DNA of 64,000 bases from UBA5951 sp012269555 (lineage in GTDB: Bacteria; Pseudomonadota; Alphaproteobacteria; Puniceispirillales; Puniceispirillaceae), in assembly GCA_038147755.1 (NCBI GenBank), contig JAYQTS010000014.1, positions 205,466-269,465 of the forward strand, written 5' to 3'. Positions 30,970 to 41,948 of this stretch are shown piece after piece. The notes beneath the pieces were generated by a model. That model made no database searches, was not told the origin of the DNA, and worked only from the letters and a program-made list of their open reading frames with translations. The translations under genes were made by a program, and so were the position numbers. Within the stretch, counting starts at the first letter, position 1. Every line of letters starts with the position of its first letter.

Positions 30970-32292
30970 ATGTCTAAAAAACCTTTATTTTTTATCACCA
31001 TATTCATTAGTTTCATTTTAGGAACTTTATTGTCTGCAAAGGCAGACTTTAAAAATAATTATGTTAATTTTCGATTTGGTCAAATATATGAAGTGAGAGG
31101 ATTGGAGGGATTTACTGGTTCAGCTACTAGAATTGTTGTTGAAACAAGCATTGCACCAGAGACCCGTATTTTTTTGCTAGAAAACCCCTATAGGCTTGTT
31201 ATCGATACTGCAAACACTGAATGGAATGTGCCGAATTTGAAACATTCGGGTAGTATAAATTTTGGTCCAGTTAGTTCCTATCGATATGGTAAACCTGACT
31301 CTAATACAGGTAGATTGGTATTTGAATTATCAGAACCTGCAGCTCCTGTGGCAGCATTTCTTCTGCCTCCTGAGGATGAAGGTTATAGGATAGTGGTAGA
31401 TATTCTTGACAGGGGAGAAACCGCATTCTCTATAGCTAAAGAGGCGTTAAGGAAAACACCTTATCTTGCAAATAATGAGATCGATTTAATTATACAAAAC
31501 CAAATTTATGATAAAGATTACACCAATATGTCGGACGAGACAGAAGAAGCTCAAAGCATACAACTTCCTGGAAGGGTTGTTGAGCTGATATCGCCCTTAA
31601 AAAGGCCCAAAAGATGGGTTGTTACAATAGATCCTGGACATGGCGGAAAAGACCCTGGCGCAATCGGCCTTTCTGGCACAAAAGAGAAGAAAATTACATT
31701 TAATGCTTCAATGCGTTTAGCGGAACACTTAAATAACACTGGGCAGGTTATTGCAAGACTAACAAGAGAGGATGACAGCTTTATCAAATTAAGAGACAGA
31801 ATTGCAATTGCACGTAAACATCAAGCGGATTTATTTGTCTCTATTCATGCAGACGCTGCCCCTAATGCTAATGCATACGGGATATCTGTATTCTCTTTGT
31901 CAGACAAAGCCTCAGATAAGGAAGCTGAATTAATAGCAGAGCGTGAAAATAAGGCTGATTTGCTCGGGGGACTTGATTTGGCTGCTCAAGATCCACTAGC
32001 TGCTAACGCCTTATTGGGAATGTTTCAAAGAGAGTCAATGAATGAATCTACCTATCTAGCAAAAGCTATATTAGAACAAGTTCGCTCTTTTCCGGGAGGT
32101 GACAAACGTGGACATCGATTTGCTGGTTTTGCAGTATTAAAGTCACCTGATATTCCCTCTGTTTTAATAGAAATGGGTTTTCTAACAAATAAGCAAGATG
32201 AAGCCAATTTAAACAAAAATAAGTATATTGATAAGTTAACAAAAAAAATTGCAGATGCTATTTTGAAATATCTAAATTCGTCTCAGCTATAA
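30970..32292 (+). CDS. amiC: N-acetylmuramoyl-L-alanine amidase with AMIN domain
   Basis: 440-residue secreted zinc amidase that separates daughter cells. A signal peptide (1-25, ...LSAKA) is followed by an AMIN domain (about 50-155). The amidase_3 catalytic domain starts VVTIDPGHGGKDPGAIG (zinc His) and continues with FVSIHADAAP (zinc His) and EMGFLTNKQDE. It lies between rne and mrcA, a conserved alphaproteobacterial arrangement. Confidence 0.93.
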   Translation: MSKKPLFFITIFISFILGTLLSAKADFKNNYVNFRFGQIYEVRGLEGFTGSATRIVVETSIAPETRIFLLENPYRLVIDTANTEWNVPNLKHSGSINFGPVSSYRYGKPDSNTGRLVFELSEPAAPVAAFLLPPEDEGYRIVVDILDRGETAFSIAKEALRKTPYLANNEIDLIIQNQIYDKDYTNMSDETEEAQSIQLPGRVVELISPLKRPKRWVVTIDPGHGGKDPGAIGLSGTKEKKITFNASMRLAEHLNNTGQVIARLTREDDSFIKLRDRIAIARKHQADLFVSIHADAAPNANAYGISVFSLSDKASDKEAELIAERENKADLLGGLDLAAQDPLAANALLGMFQRESMNESTYLAKAILEQVRSFPGGDKRGHRFAGFAVLKSPDIPSVLIEMGFLTNKQDEANLNKNKYIDKLTKKIADAILKYLNSSQL

Positions 32293-32358
32293 TAATTTGA
32301 ATAGTAAAATTTATTAGTTGTCATAAAATTGCCCTAAAAAGAAATTAGTAAAATTAAA

Positions 32359-34777
32359 ATGAAATTATTTTTGGAATATTTACGTTTTTCATAATTTGCA
32401 CGCTTGCAGGTATAGGGGGAATTTTATGGGTATTTTGGTCTTTTGGGCAGGATTTACCTGATTATGCAAAGCTCGCTGATTATGAACCGCCGGTTGTCAC
32501 ACGCATACATGCTGGAGATGGCGCATTATTAGCAGAATATGCAACAGAAAAACGTTTATTTATGCCGACACAAGCAATGCCGCCTGATCTTATAGCTGCT
32601 TTTCTCTCTGCTGAGGATAAGTCATTCTATCAGCATTTTGGTGTGGACTTAAAAGCATTAGGCCGCGCTATTATAACCAATATTTCCAACATTGGCTCCG
32701 GCAGGAGACCAATTGGTGCCTCTACAATAACTCAACAGGTCGCAAAAAACTTTTTGCTTACCAATGAGGTGTCAGTCGAACGTAAAATAAAAGAAGCAAT
32801 CCTTGCTATACGTATAGAACGTGCCCTAGAGAAAGATGATATATTAGCTCTTTATTTAAATGATATTTATTTGGGACTATCAAGTTATGGGGTCGCAGCA
32901 GCTGCATTAAATTATTTTGATAAGCCTCTTGACCAACTTCAATTGCACGAAATTGCATATTTAGCGGCTCTTCCCAAGGCTCCAAATAATTATCACCCGG
33001 TTAATAAAACAAAAGATGCAATTGCTAGGAGAAATTGGGTATTGCAGCAAATGTTTTTAAATGGCTACATTACGCAAGATGAGAAAGTTTTCGCACAATC
33101 TTACGAGTTGGGAGTGAGGGAACAAACAGGTTCTGACCTTGCTGAAGCGCCCTATTTTACGGAAGATGTAAGGCGCGAACTTATATTCTTATTCGGCTCT
33201 GACATGGTTTATGGTGGAGGCTTGTCAGTTAGAACATCATTAGACCCGACTTTACAAGTTTTTGCACAAGATGCATTGATAAGTGGACTGGAATCACTAG
33301 ATAGGCGTCAAGGTTGGCGAGGTGCTGTTACACAGATAAACCCGTCAGAAAATATTGATGACCAACTTTTACAGATTACGATGTCTATGCCGGAAGGCCG
33401 ACATGCCGCTTTAGTTTTAAAAGTTAAACCATTTGAAGCAGAAATTTATGTTGAGGGAATTAAGGGTATTATTCCATTTGCGCTCGCAAAATGGGCGTAT
33501 CCTCCACGTAATGAAGCTGGCATACGTCCCTCAAAGGTAAAATCATTGGAGGAGGTGCTTAAAGCAGGAGATGTCGTTATTGTGCAGCGACCTGAAGATG
33601 CACCAGATTTGATACCAAAGGATTTTCTATTGAATCCAGAATACTGGGCGTTGGGTCAGCGCCCACTCGTGGAGGGAGGCATTGTGGTGATGGACCCTCA
33701 CACAGGAAGATTACTTGCAATGTCAGGTGGGTATAATTTTAATGATTCAGAATTTAACAGAGCTAGTCAAGCATATCGTCAGCCAGGTTCGGCGTTTAAG
33801 CCCTTTATTTATCTCGCTGCACTTGACGAAGGCTATAGTCCAACTACCCAAATTCTTGATGCGCCATTAGCTGTCGACCAAGGACCAGGACTACCAAAAT
33901 GGAAGCCATCTAATTATACAAAACGATTTTATGGACCATCAATTATGAGGGTTGGAATCGAAAAATCCCGAAATTTGATGACTGCTAGACTAGCAATGGC
34001 TATCGGTATGCCAGTAGTGCAAGATTATGCAAAAAAGTTTAATATTAATGCGGATCTGCCTCCATATTTATCAATGGCTCTAGGAGCTGGTGAAACTACT
34101 TTGGTTAAGATTACAGCAGCCTATAGTCAATTGGTTAATGGTGGATTAAAAGTAAGTCCAAGCTTAATTGACAGAGTTCAAGATAGGTATGGTAAAACTA
34201 TTATGCGACACGACAATCGAAAATGTCAGGATTGTGTTGTGAGTTCAGGTTGGAAAAAACAAAATGTTCCTTTATTGCCTGATGATAGAGAACAATTAAC
34301 GGATCCTGCATCTGCCTATCAAATTATTACAATGCTTGAGGGTGTAATCAAGAGAGGTACTGGAAGGAAATTGCAAGAAACTGGATTAGTTCTTGCTGGA
34401 AAAACTGGCACAACCAATGATAACACAAATGCGTGGTTTGTAGGGTTTTCTCCAGATTTAGTTGCAGGTGTTTTTGTTGGATTTGATACACCACAGCCTC
34501 TTGGAAAGCGAGAAACGGGTTCCTCTGTTGCGGTTCCAATTTTCAAATCATTCATGACAAAGGCGTTATCAGGAGCACCTCAAATTCCCTTTAGACGGCC
34601 TGACGGTGTGAATTTATACCCTGTTCACGCAGAGAAGGGTTATCAAGTTAAACTTTCTGACCCGAATGTGGTAATGGAGGTTTTAAACCTGGACAGTCTC
34701 CTTCAACATCAAATTTTATTGACCTTCCAGAAGATAGTGTAACTAAGAAAACAATCGTTACGCCTGATTTGTATTAG
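32359..34777 (+). CDS. mrcA: penicillin-binding protein 1A (two frameshifts)
   Basis: Bifunctional glycosyltransferase/transpeptidase. The start at 32359 (MKLFFGIFTFF, a membrane anchor) is joined to WSFGQDLPDYAKLADYEPP by adding one T to the T5 run 32368-32372. The glycosyltransferase motifs EDKSFYQHFG and ASTITQQVAKN follow. The transpeptidase motifs are GSAFKPFIY (SxxK), SRNLM and AGKTGTTND (KTG). A second T is missing at 34681-34684; restoring it gives VMEVFKPGQSPSTSNF and a stop at 34775. The total is 806 residues, normal for PBP1A. Confidence 0.9.
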
Positions 34778-34860
34778 AAATTTCAAGCTAAGACTATTGC
34801 ACGTTAATTTTTTTTAATTATCTATTACTTTTAATCAGAAAGATTTGTTAAGAATATATT

Positions 34861-35967
34861 ATGCAAACAGAAACACAGCACGCTTTAGATAACATAAAAC
34901 AATCCATTGAACTTCTTAAAAGACACTTAAATTTAGAAGAAGCGCAAACTAGAATCTCGAAGATTGAAGAAACTAGTTCAGCAGTGGGTTTTTGGAATGA
35001 CCAAAAAAACGCTCAAAATTTAATGCGCGAAAAAACCACACTTGAAAATAAAATTCAGAGTATAAACGATTTAGAGAATGGTTTAAATGATCAACTGGAG
35101 ATGCTTCAACTTGCAAATGACGAGCAGGATCAAGAACTAATTAGTGAAATAGAAAAGGCGATTAAAAATCTTTCTATAGTTGCAGGGAAAAAGCAAATTG
35201 AAACTCTTTTGTCGGGCGAAGCGGATAAAAATAATTGTTTTGTTGAAATTCACTCTGGTGCAGGTGGTACTGAAGCACAAGACTGGGCTGCAATGCTTTT
35301 TCGAATGTATACTAGGTGGGCAGAGCAGAGAGGTTTTAAAGTAGAGGTTATAGATGAAACAGATGGAGAAGAAGCTGGGATAAAATCAGCAACAATAAGA
35401 ATTATTGGGGATTGTAGTTATGGTTGGATGAAAACAGAATCTGGAGTTCATAGATTGGTAAGGATATCTCCATTTGATAGTTCTGCGCGACGGCATACAA
35501 GCTTCTCTAGCATTTGGGTGTACCCAGAAATTGATGATAATATTGAAATAGACATAGAAGAGAAGGATTTGAGAATAGACACATTTAGGGCGTCTGGAGC
35601 AGGTGGGCAACATGTAAACACTACAGACTCAGCGATCCGTATTACCCATATTCCAACGAACATAATCGTTCAATGTCAATCAGATAGGTCTCAACATCGT
35701 AATAAAGCTACCGCGATGAAAATGTTAAGAGCTAGGTTATATGAAGCTGAACTTCAGAAAAGAGAAAATGAAGCAACCGAAGGAAATTCTGAAAAAGCAG
35801 ACAATGGTTGGGGGAGTCAGATTAGGTCATATGTTTTGCATCCCTACCAAATGGTAAAAGATCTGAGAACACAAGTTGAGACTGGAAATACTCAAGCAGT
35901 TCTAGATGGGGATATTGACGGGTTCATTGAGGCTGGCCTTGCCGCAAAGGTTGGAATGACAAGATAA
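34861..35967 (+). CDS. prfB: peptide chain release factor 2
   Basis: 368-residue RF2 that terminates at UGA and UAA. It shows the SPF tripeptide at 203-205 and the GGQ motif at 248-250 (SGAGGQHVNTTDSAIRITH). No in-frame UGA or slippery CUU-UGA is present near codon 25, so the autoregulatory programmed frameshift known in E. coli is absent. It follows mrcA in the usual alphaproteobacterial order. Confidence 0.96.
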   Translation: MQTETQHALDNIKQSIELLKRHLNLEEAQTRISKIEETSSAVGFWNDQKNAQNLMREKTTLENKIQSINDLENGLNDQLEMLQLANDEQDQELISEIEKAIKNLSIVAGKKQIETLLSGEADKNNCFVEIHSGAGGTEAQDWAAMLFRMYTRWAEQRGFKVEVIDETDGEEAGIKSATIRIIGDCSYGWMKTESGVHRLVRISPFDSSARRHTSFSSIWVYPEIDDNIEIDIEEKDLRIDTFRASGAGGQHVNTTDSAIRITHIPTNIIVQCQSDRSQHRNKATAMKMLRARLYEAELQKRENEATEGNSEKADNGWGSQIRSYVLHPYQMVKDLRTQVETGNTQAVLDGDIDGFIEAGLAAKVGMTR

Positions 35968-36077
35968 TTTCTACAACTCTTTATATTATAATTGGTCGAG
36001 TAAAATCTGGAAAAAATTTTCTGTCGTCCAGAGCTTTATTTTAAAGAAGTTGTTAGAGACAATGATGTAATGAGTCT

Positions 36078-36247
36078 TTATGGCCTTTTATTTTGAAAAG
36101 GTTGGGTCTTTTTGCTTTCTACCAAATTAACAATCAAACTAATATTACCAAACCTTAGTTTTTCATAATCTGCTCTGATAGTTAGAACTAGATCAGTCTC
36201 TTCAGCATATTTTGAGTTAATGAAAAAAAGATTGTTGCAGACATCAG
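36078..36247 (-). pseudogene. possible gene remnant downstream of bcp
   Basis: An open frame of about 56 codons without a start codon lies just beyond the bcp stop on the same strand. It reads protein-like: LFFINSKYAEETDLVLTIR followed by ADYEKLRFGNISLIVNLVE. No family is recognised. It could be the tail of a decayed or frameshifted gene, or chance. The rest of the 289-base prfB-bcp gap holds nothing else I can identify. Confidence 0.22.
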
Positions 36248-36256
36248 TTTCTTATG

Positions 36257-36718
36257 TTACCCGCCCGCTTGCACTTGCGCTAAAACATTCTCGGCATGAC
36301 CCGGTATTTTAACTTTTCGCCAAACTTTTGTAACTTTACCATCAGGGTCAATTAGAAAAGTTGACCGCTCAATACCCATGTACGATTTTCCATACATTGA
36401 TTTTTCAACCCAAACGCCGAATTGCTCGCAAATGTTTGTTTCATTATCTGCGCCTAATATACATTCTAGGGCGTGTTTAGCACGAAATTTTGCTTGTTTT
36501 GCTGGTGTATCCTTAGATATTCCGATGACAACTGTGTTCGCAGCATCAAACTCGGCTAACAAGTTTGTGAAGGAGATAGCCTCTTTTGTGCAACCAGATG
36601 TGTCTGCTCTCGGGAAAAAGAATATAACCACATTTTTACCCCGATAATCAGATAGTGTAAAATGTCCACGATCAGTTGCTATGGTAAATTCTTGTACTTT
36701 AGATCCAGTTTCCAGCAT
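36257..36718 (-). CDS. bcp: thioredoxin-dependent peroxiredoxin, BCP/PrxQ type
   Basis: 153-residue peroxide-reducing enzyme. The peroxidatic Cys43 lies in FFPRADTSGCTKEAI, where the usual Pro before Gly is Ser. The Cys five residues further on, found in many PrxQ proteins, is Ile here, so this one is probably 1-Cys or uses another partner. RSTFLIDPDGKVTKVWRKVK is the typical C-terminal block. It sits between prfB and the divergent AsmA-like gene. Confidence 0.92.
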   Translation of the reverse strand: MLETGSKVQEFTIATDRGHFTLSDYRGKNVVIFFFPRADTSGCTKEAISFTNLLAEFDAANTVVIGISKDTPAKQAKFRAKHALECILGADNETNICEQFGVWVEKSMYGKSYMGIERSTFLIDPDGKVTKVWRKVKIPGHAENVLAQVQAGG

Positions 36719-36880
36719 CGGTGCTTGCTCCGTGACAGTAATATTGTTTTACTAATATAGTGATTATCGCAGACTCGATCAAATATCTAGCAGATTAATT
36801 CAAGCTATGGCAGAAACAATCACTTTGTATTATATCAATGTTAATATTTTATATTATATTCATGAGCTGATAGGCACCCA

Positions 36881-39800
36881 ATGCTGTTTATGAAAAAAGC
36901 CAAAGGTTGTAAGAAAAATGTTTTATTTGATTTAGCCAGTCTGTTGGTATCTTTCATTATTTTGGGTCCCGTTATTACATCAGTTAATGACTCCGTTTTT
37001 CAGAATAAAGATAACTTCCTTGAGAAAATAATTAAAACTCAAATATCTGAATATTTTCCAAACTATTCAGTTGAAGTTGAAAAAATTGAATTAACTCCCT
37101 CTCTTTCCGATACACCTCTCGAGCTTAAAATCCATGATTTGAAATTAATTGGACCAAAGGCGCATATTAACATAACTGAAAGCAGGTTTAAGTTTGCTCT
37201 AAAGAGTGTTTTCTTTTCAGGAATACCGCAAAGTATCAGTTTAAAGGGCGCAAAAGTAACGTTAAATAATATATCAAAAAATTCGGAAAATACATATTTG
37301 GACAAAGTGGATAACAGTGAACTATTATCTGAAATATTCACACAAATACCAAGAATCAAGCCTATATTTGGGTTGCCTCAAAAAATAGACATTATTTTGG
37401 ATGAGTTGAGTGTGTTTGAATTAAAGAATCCAAACCTTAATAAAATACTTATTAAAGACCTTAATTTAAACATATCTCAGTTAGGACAAAATAATTTAGA
37501 GGCTTTACTATCACTCAAGACTTTTGGTAACGGTAGATTGGACGCAAGTCTGCAGGCAGATATTTCTGACCTGAGTTGGAAGGTAACTGCTAATCTGCAG
37601 GCTGTAAATACAAGGCCATTTCGAGATTATTTGCCTAAATATTTTCAAGAAATACTGACAGAGTGTATTTTTTCTGGTGAATTAAACACAGAGTTTGAGG
37701 CGTCCAAGTTAATTTCTATAGATGGACATTTTGATTCCGAAAAAATTACACTTAATTCAAGGTCTGAAGAGCATCTCAATGTGAACAAATTTTCAGGCTG
37801 GTTTGACTATGACGCAGCTAAAAAAAGAGCTGAATTTACAAATCTTGTGTTGGATTTTGCACCTGAATTTAAATTAAAGGCAGCAATTCAATTAGAAAAT
37901 ATTGGCGGCACAGATACGTTAATTACTGCAAATGCAGAAACAAGGGATGCACCTTTAAAAAATGTATTGCCTTTCCTTTCAACTAAGCAACTTTTGCCAA
38001 TAAATAATATTTTTACTGATCACACAGCAGACGGTGTTTTCGATTTTGCCTCTTTTAAGATAATGGGAATAAAAAAAGCTAACACCGATATAATAGATTG
38101 GCAGGAACTCCATGTGGACGGGCAAGTATCAGATTTAGGAATAGTAGCTACAAACAGTCAATATAAACTATTGAAGGCTAAAACGAAAAATGTTTTTTCA
38201 GCAAATTTAAATAGAGATGAACAAAAAAGTAAGTTTTTTTTAAGCTCAGCAATTTCTGATGGACTTATAGAGTTAAAAGACTCAGGTAAAGTTATAGAAA
38301 ATATCACTGGAAAATTAGATTTTTCCTTTGATGGAAATACTATTCAAAACGCTTCAATTAAATTTTTGCAACCCCAAATTGGTGAGTTACTTTTTACTGC
38401 TAAATTGCTTTCAATTGATGAAGCACTTACGCAGTTTGATGAAACATCAAATAAGCAATTTAAGCAATACGTAAGTAAAACGAAGGATTCTGTTCCAGCT
38501 ATAATTGCCTTGGAAACAGAAAAATTCAACGCAGATGTACTCTTACAACTCTGGCCAGAGCAAATTGCAATGAGTGCACGCAAATGGCTGCTCAAGAGGG
38601 GATCTGGAGGAGATTTTCGAAATGTGAAGTTAAGAGCATTTGCTGGATTTCCTAAAATTGAGCCAAGCTTAGAATACTCTCAAACACTCCGAAAGCCTTT
38701 TTTTGCTGGATTATCTGGAAATTGGGGCTGGCATAATATGAATTTTACATGGAAGGATAAGAGCCCAATAATGAGGTCTGTCGACCTTGAAGCGCGTATC
38801 TTTGAGAATCGATTATCTATAGAGATTTTGAGTGCAAGCATGCCTGAACTCAAAATGAAAAATGGACAAATTGAACTCTTCCCTGTTTTTGGATATGGAA
38901 AGGCTTCAATCAAGCGTGATGTCGAAATAGAAGCTACAATTGATGGTACTATTTCTGCTTTTAGAGAGCTTTTAGATGATCCAACGGTAAATAGGTTACC
39001 AATTGAACTTAAAAAACTCACCAATCCGAGCGGGACAATTGTTACGAAAATAACCACGAGATCAGGGCTTCAACAAGGAAAGTTAAAGTTAAATACTATT
39101 TCCGCTTTAGCGAGTTTATCGTCTGCCTCTTTTGGAAATTTACCCTTAGATGAAACGCTCTCTGATGGAAATATTGAGCTTACACTTGAAGAGGATGGAA
39201 AACTTCTTTTTAACGGTATAGGAAAAATTTCGGGTGTTGAGTCTTCCTTTAACGGGAAACAAACAGCAGATAAAAAAATGAATGTAGTAATTAAAACTAC
39301 CCCTTCAAAATATTTGTCAGAGCAGATTAGGGATTTTACAAGAATCGATATTTCTGGAAATACGGCTATGAGGTTGCATCTTGATTATGATTCGAAAAAT
39401 AAAATAGGAGGAGGGAGCGCTAAAGTAGATTTAACGGATGCAGCTATCGATTTGCCTATGTTTAATTGGGCTAAAATTCCTGGTGAGAACGGAGAGGTGG
39501 ACGCCTCATTTAATTTTAACTCTAGCTCAGTCCAAAAAATTGAAATTGAAGAAGCCATTATTGGGACCTTGCAAGGTAGGGGCGTTTTTGAAGTCGCGTC
39601 TGACCTATCTATCTCCAATGCAATGGTCACAGATTTTAAGTCTCCAGGATATGATATAGATAAATTGGTAATTAATACAAATGAGGATAAAACCATAGAA
39701 GTTTTAGCAGAGGGTAGTTTAATTGACACGACATTTTTGCGTCGGACAAAAGGTGTTACCGAGAATAGAGAAATCTCATTTGATTTTACATCAGCTAGAT

Positions 39801-40654
39801 TACAACTTGGGAAAGATATAACTCTACAAGGTAAATTAATAGGAAACATTAATAAGCTCGGTTCAGGAACGGCTATTCTTAATGGTACTCTATTGCTTGA
39901 ACAATCGCCCTTGATTGAAGAAGCGACAATAGAGGCTTCATTTAACGAATATTTTGAAACGCTCTTCGGCACTGGTCTTATAGGCGGTGTGGAAGCAAAT
40001 TTATCTTACGAAAGCCTTTCTAATACAACGTCGCAACTATTGATCAGAAGCCAAAATGCAGGAAGAACCTTAATTGGCCTTGATATTTTAGATACAATAC
40101 GTGGTGGTGAGCTTATATTAAGAAACGTTTATCGAAATAATAATTTTGATAATTTTGAAACAGAAATTAAAGTTACCGACTTCAGTGTTGTTGAAGCACC
40201 TAAGTCTATAAGAGCATTATCAGTTCTCTCACTCACAGGCTTGTATTCTTTGATAGAGGGAGATGGAACAAAGTTTGATGTTGGAGTAGCAAATATAGAA
40301 ACCATCGGGAACCGGCGGATATTGAAAAATGTTAGGGCAAGTGGAGAAGCTGTAAAATTTGAATTAGCAGGAGAATATGACAGGGAAACTGATGAATTAC
40401 AGGTTAGGGGATTGTTAGCACCTCTAAGCTTAATTTCAGACATTATAGGTGTGATTCCGCTCGTAAGTAATATTATTACGGGCCAAGACAAAAAAGGTTT
40501 GCTCGCCACTCAATTTGAAATGTCAGGCAAGTTAGCTGATCCCGTAATCACTATTAATCCTGCTTCAGTATTAGCGCCGGGCGTTATAAGAAATATACTT
40601 TCCCCGGGCTGGCTAACGCGGGAGTCAGGCATTCGGATAGATTCTCAGAAATGA
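36881..40654 (+). CDS. large AsmA/YhdP-like (DUF3971) envelope protein
   Basis: 1257-residue protein with one N-terminal helix (about 15-35) and a long, beta-rich repetitive body. This is characteristic of the AsmA-like/YhdP group, which includes inter-membrane phospholipid bridge proteins in other bacteria. The C-terminus has ERSL-like segments LRNVYRNNNFDNFETEIKV and SLTGLYSLIEGDGTKFDVG, then IGVIPLVSNIITGQDKKGL and an ending with NPASVLAPGVIRNILSPGW. Such a gene beside tyrS and bcp is common in alphaproteobacteria. Lipid transport is inferred by family. Confidence 0.85.
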   Translation: MLFMKKAKGCKKNVLFDLASLLVSFIILGPVITSVNDSVFQNKDNFLEKIIKTQISEYFPNYSVEVEKIELTPSLSDTPLELKIHDLKLIGPKAHINITESRFKFALKSVFFSGIPQSISLKGAKVTLNNISKNSENTYLDKVDNSELLSEIFTQIPRIKPIFGLPQKIDIILDELSVFELKNPNLNKILIKDLNLNISQLGQNNLEALLSLKTFGNGRLDASLQADISDLSWKVTANLQAVNTRPFRDYLPKYFQEILTECIFSGELNTEFEASKLISIDGHFDSEKITLNSRSEEHLNVNKFSGWFDYDAAKKRAEFTNLVLDFAPEFKLKAAIQLENIGGTDTLITANAETRDAPLKNVLPFLSTKQLLPINNIFTDHTADGVFDFASFKIMGIKKANTDIIDWQELHVDGQVSDLGIVATNSQYKLLKAKTKNVFSANLNRDEQKSKFFLSSAISDGLIELKDSGKVIENITGKLDFSFDGNTIQNASIKFLQPQIGELLFTAKLLSIDEALTQFDETSNKQFKQYVSKTKDSVPAIIALETEKFNADVLLQLWPEQIAMSARKWLLKRGSGGDFRNVKLRAFAGFPKIEPSLEYSQTLRKPFFAGLSGNWGWHNMNFTWKDKSPIMRSVDLEARIFENRLSIEILSASMPELKMKNGQIELFPVFGYGKASIKRDVEIEATIDGTISAFRELLDDPTVNRLPIELKKLTNPSGTIVTKITTRSGLQQGKLKLNTISALASLSSASFGNLPLDETLSDGNIELTLEEDGKLLFNGIGKISGVESSFNGKQTADKKMNVVIKTTPSKYLSEQIRDFTRIDISGNTAMRLHLDYDSKNKIGGGSAKVDLTDAAIDLPMFNWAKIPGENGEVDASFNFNSSSVQKIEIEEAIIGTLQGRGVFEVASDLSISNAMVTDFKSPGYDIDKLVINTNEDKTIEVLAEGSLIDTTFLRRTKGVTENREISFDFTSARLQLGKDITLQGKLIGNINKLGSGTAILNGTLLLEQSPLIEEATIEASFNEYFETLFGTGLIGGVEANLSYESLSNTTSQLLIRSQNAGRTLIGLDILDTIRGGELILRNVYRNNNFDNFETEIKVTDFSVVEAPKSIRALSVLSLTGLYSLIEGDGTKFDVGVANIETIGNRRILKNVRASGEAVKFELAGEYDRETDELQVRGLLAPLSLISDIIGVIPLVSNIITGQDKKGLLATQFEMSGKLADPVITINPASVLAPGVIRNILSPGWLTRESGIRIDSQK

Positions 40655-40670
40655 TAAGAAAATAGAACCA

Positions 40671-41948
40671 TCATTTTATCAAATTTAATATTGCATGTCT
40701 TTTTTTGCCTGCCGATAATTGTATTTTTTTTAATTCACCAAAATCATCAACATTTAATATGATTTCCTCGTCAACAATTGGCTGATTGTTAAGTTTTGCA
40801 CCGCCACCTTTAATTAGACGTCTTACAGCACCTTTACTATCGGCTAGGCCAAGTTGCACAAATGCATCAAACACTGAAAATGTATCTAATTGCTTAACTG
40901 ATACATTTAATTGGGGTAAACCTTCTGACATTATTTTACTATTAAATGTGTCAGAGGCTGTTTTTGCAGCAACAGCAGCATTTTCTGCACCGTGGCATAA
41001 TTTCGTCACTTCATTTGCTAATATGATTTTTGCATCATTTACATCGGAACCTCTAAGCTTGGAAAGGCGTTTAATTTCCTCTAAAGGTAGTTCTGTGAAA
41101 AGTTTAAGAAATTTCTCCACATCAGCATCTTCTGTGTTTCTCCAAAATTGCCAGAAATCAAAGCTAGACAATCTTTCTTTATTTAGCCAGATTGCACCAT
41201 TGGCAGATTTACCCATTTTTGCACCGGAGGCTGTCGTAATGAGCGGAGACGTGATTCCAAATGTCTCCTGGTTGTCTACCCTACGAGTTAAATCTATCCC
41301 AGTTACAATATTTCCCCATTGGTCAGATCCTCCCATTTGCAATTCGCATCCATAGCGCCTTCGTAATTCCATAAAATCATATGCCTGCAAAATTGCATAA
41401 TTAAATTCGAGAAAAGATAAGTTTTGTTCTCTGTCTAACCGTGATTTAACCGAGTCCATGCTTAGCATACGATTTATGGAAAAATGACTTCCATAGTCAC
41501 GCAAAAATCGTATGTAGGATAATGGTTCTAGCCAATCTATATTATCAATCATAATTGCATCGGATGGATTGTCACCAAATCTTAGGTATTTTTCGAATAT
41601 CTTTAGTATTCCCGCCTTGTTATTTGCAATATCTTGGTCTGATAATAAAGGTCTTGCCTCATCTTTACCAGAGGGGTCTCCAATTTTTGTTGTACCACCG
41701 CCCATCAGTACAATTGGCTTGTGCCCGGTATTCTGCAATTGCCGGAGCATCATAATTTGAACAAGAGAACCTGCATGTAAACTATCTGCAGTGCAATCAA
41801 AACCGATATATGCTGTTATTGGTCTTGATTCACATCTTTTATCTAATCCTTCAAGATTAGTTGCCTGATGGATATAACCTCTAGTTGTTATTAGATTTAT
41901 AAATTCAGAAATATAGGAGTTCTGGCCCACAAGTATATCCCTAACCAA
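40671..41948 (-). CDS. tyrS: tyrosyl-tRNA synthetase
   Basis: 425-residue class I synthetase. The HIGH-type motif is DSLHAGSL (around 56-62), and the KMSKS-type loop is AKMGKSANG. The YNAILQAYDFMEL-like tyrosine pocket (here FNYAILQAYDFMELRR) and QMGGSDQWGNIVTG are conserved. A C-terminal S4 RNA-binding domain has GAVRRLIKGGGAKLN. The start overlaps the end of the upstream hydrolase gene by 8 bases. The first few residues could be an over-extension. Confidence 0.96.
   Translation of the reverse strand: MVRDILVGQNSYISEFINLITTRGYIHQATNLEGLDKRCESRPITAYIGFDCTADSLHAGSLVQIMMLRQLQNTGHKPIVLMGGGTTKIGDPSGKDEARPLLSDQDIANNKAGILKIFEKYLRFGDNPSDAIMIDNIDWLEPLSYIRFLRDYGSHFSINRMLSMDSVKSRLDREQNLSFLEFNYAILQAYDFMELRRRYGCELQMGGSDQWGNIVTGIDLTRRVDNQETFGITSPLITTASGAKMGKSANGAIWLNKERLSSFDFWQFWRNTEDADVEKFLKLFTELPLEEIKRLSKLRGSDVNDAKIILANEVTKLCHGAENAAVAAKTASDTFNSKIMSEGLPQLNVSVKQLDTFSVFDAFVQLGLADSKGAVRRLIKGGGAKLNNQPIVDEEIILNVDDFGELKKIQLSAGKKRHAILNLIK

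Noticed and set aside
34861..35967. Programmed frameshift in prfB
   Set aside because: The gene is one open frame from its ATG. No in-frame TGA or CTT-TGA slippery site occurs near codon 25.
36083..36118. CCTTTT/AAAAGG hairpin as the prfB terminator
   Set aside because: The stem is weak and AT-rich, the T-run is separated from it, and it overlaps the possible remnant frame. It lies over 110 bases past the stop.
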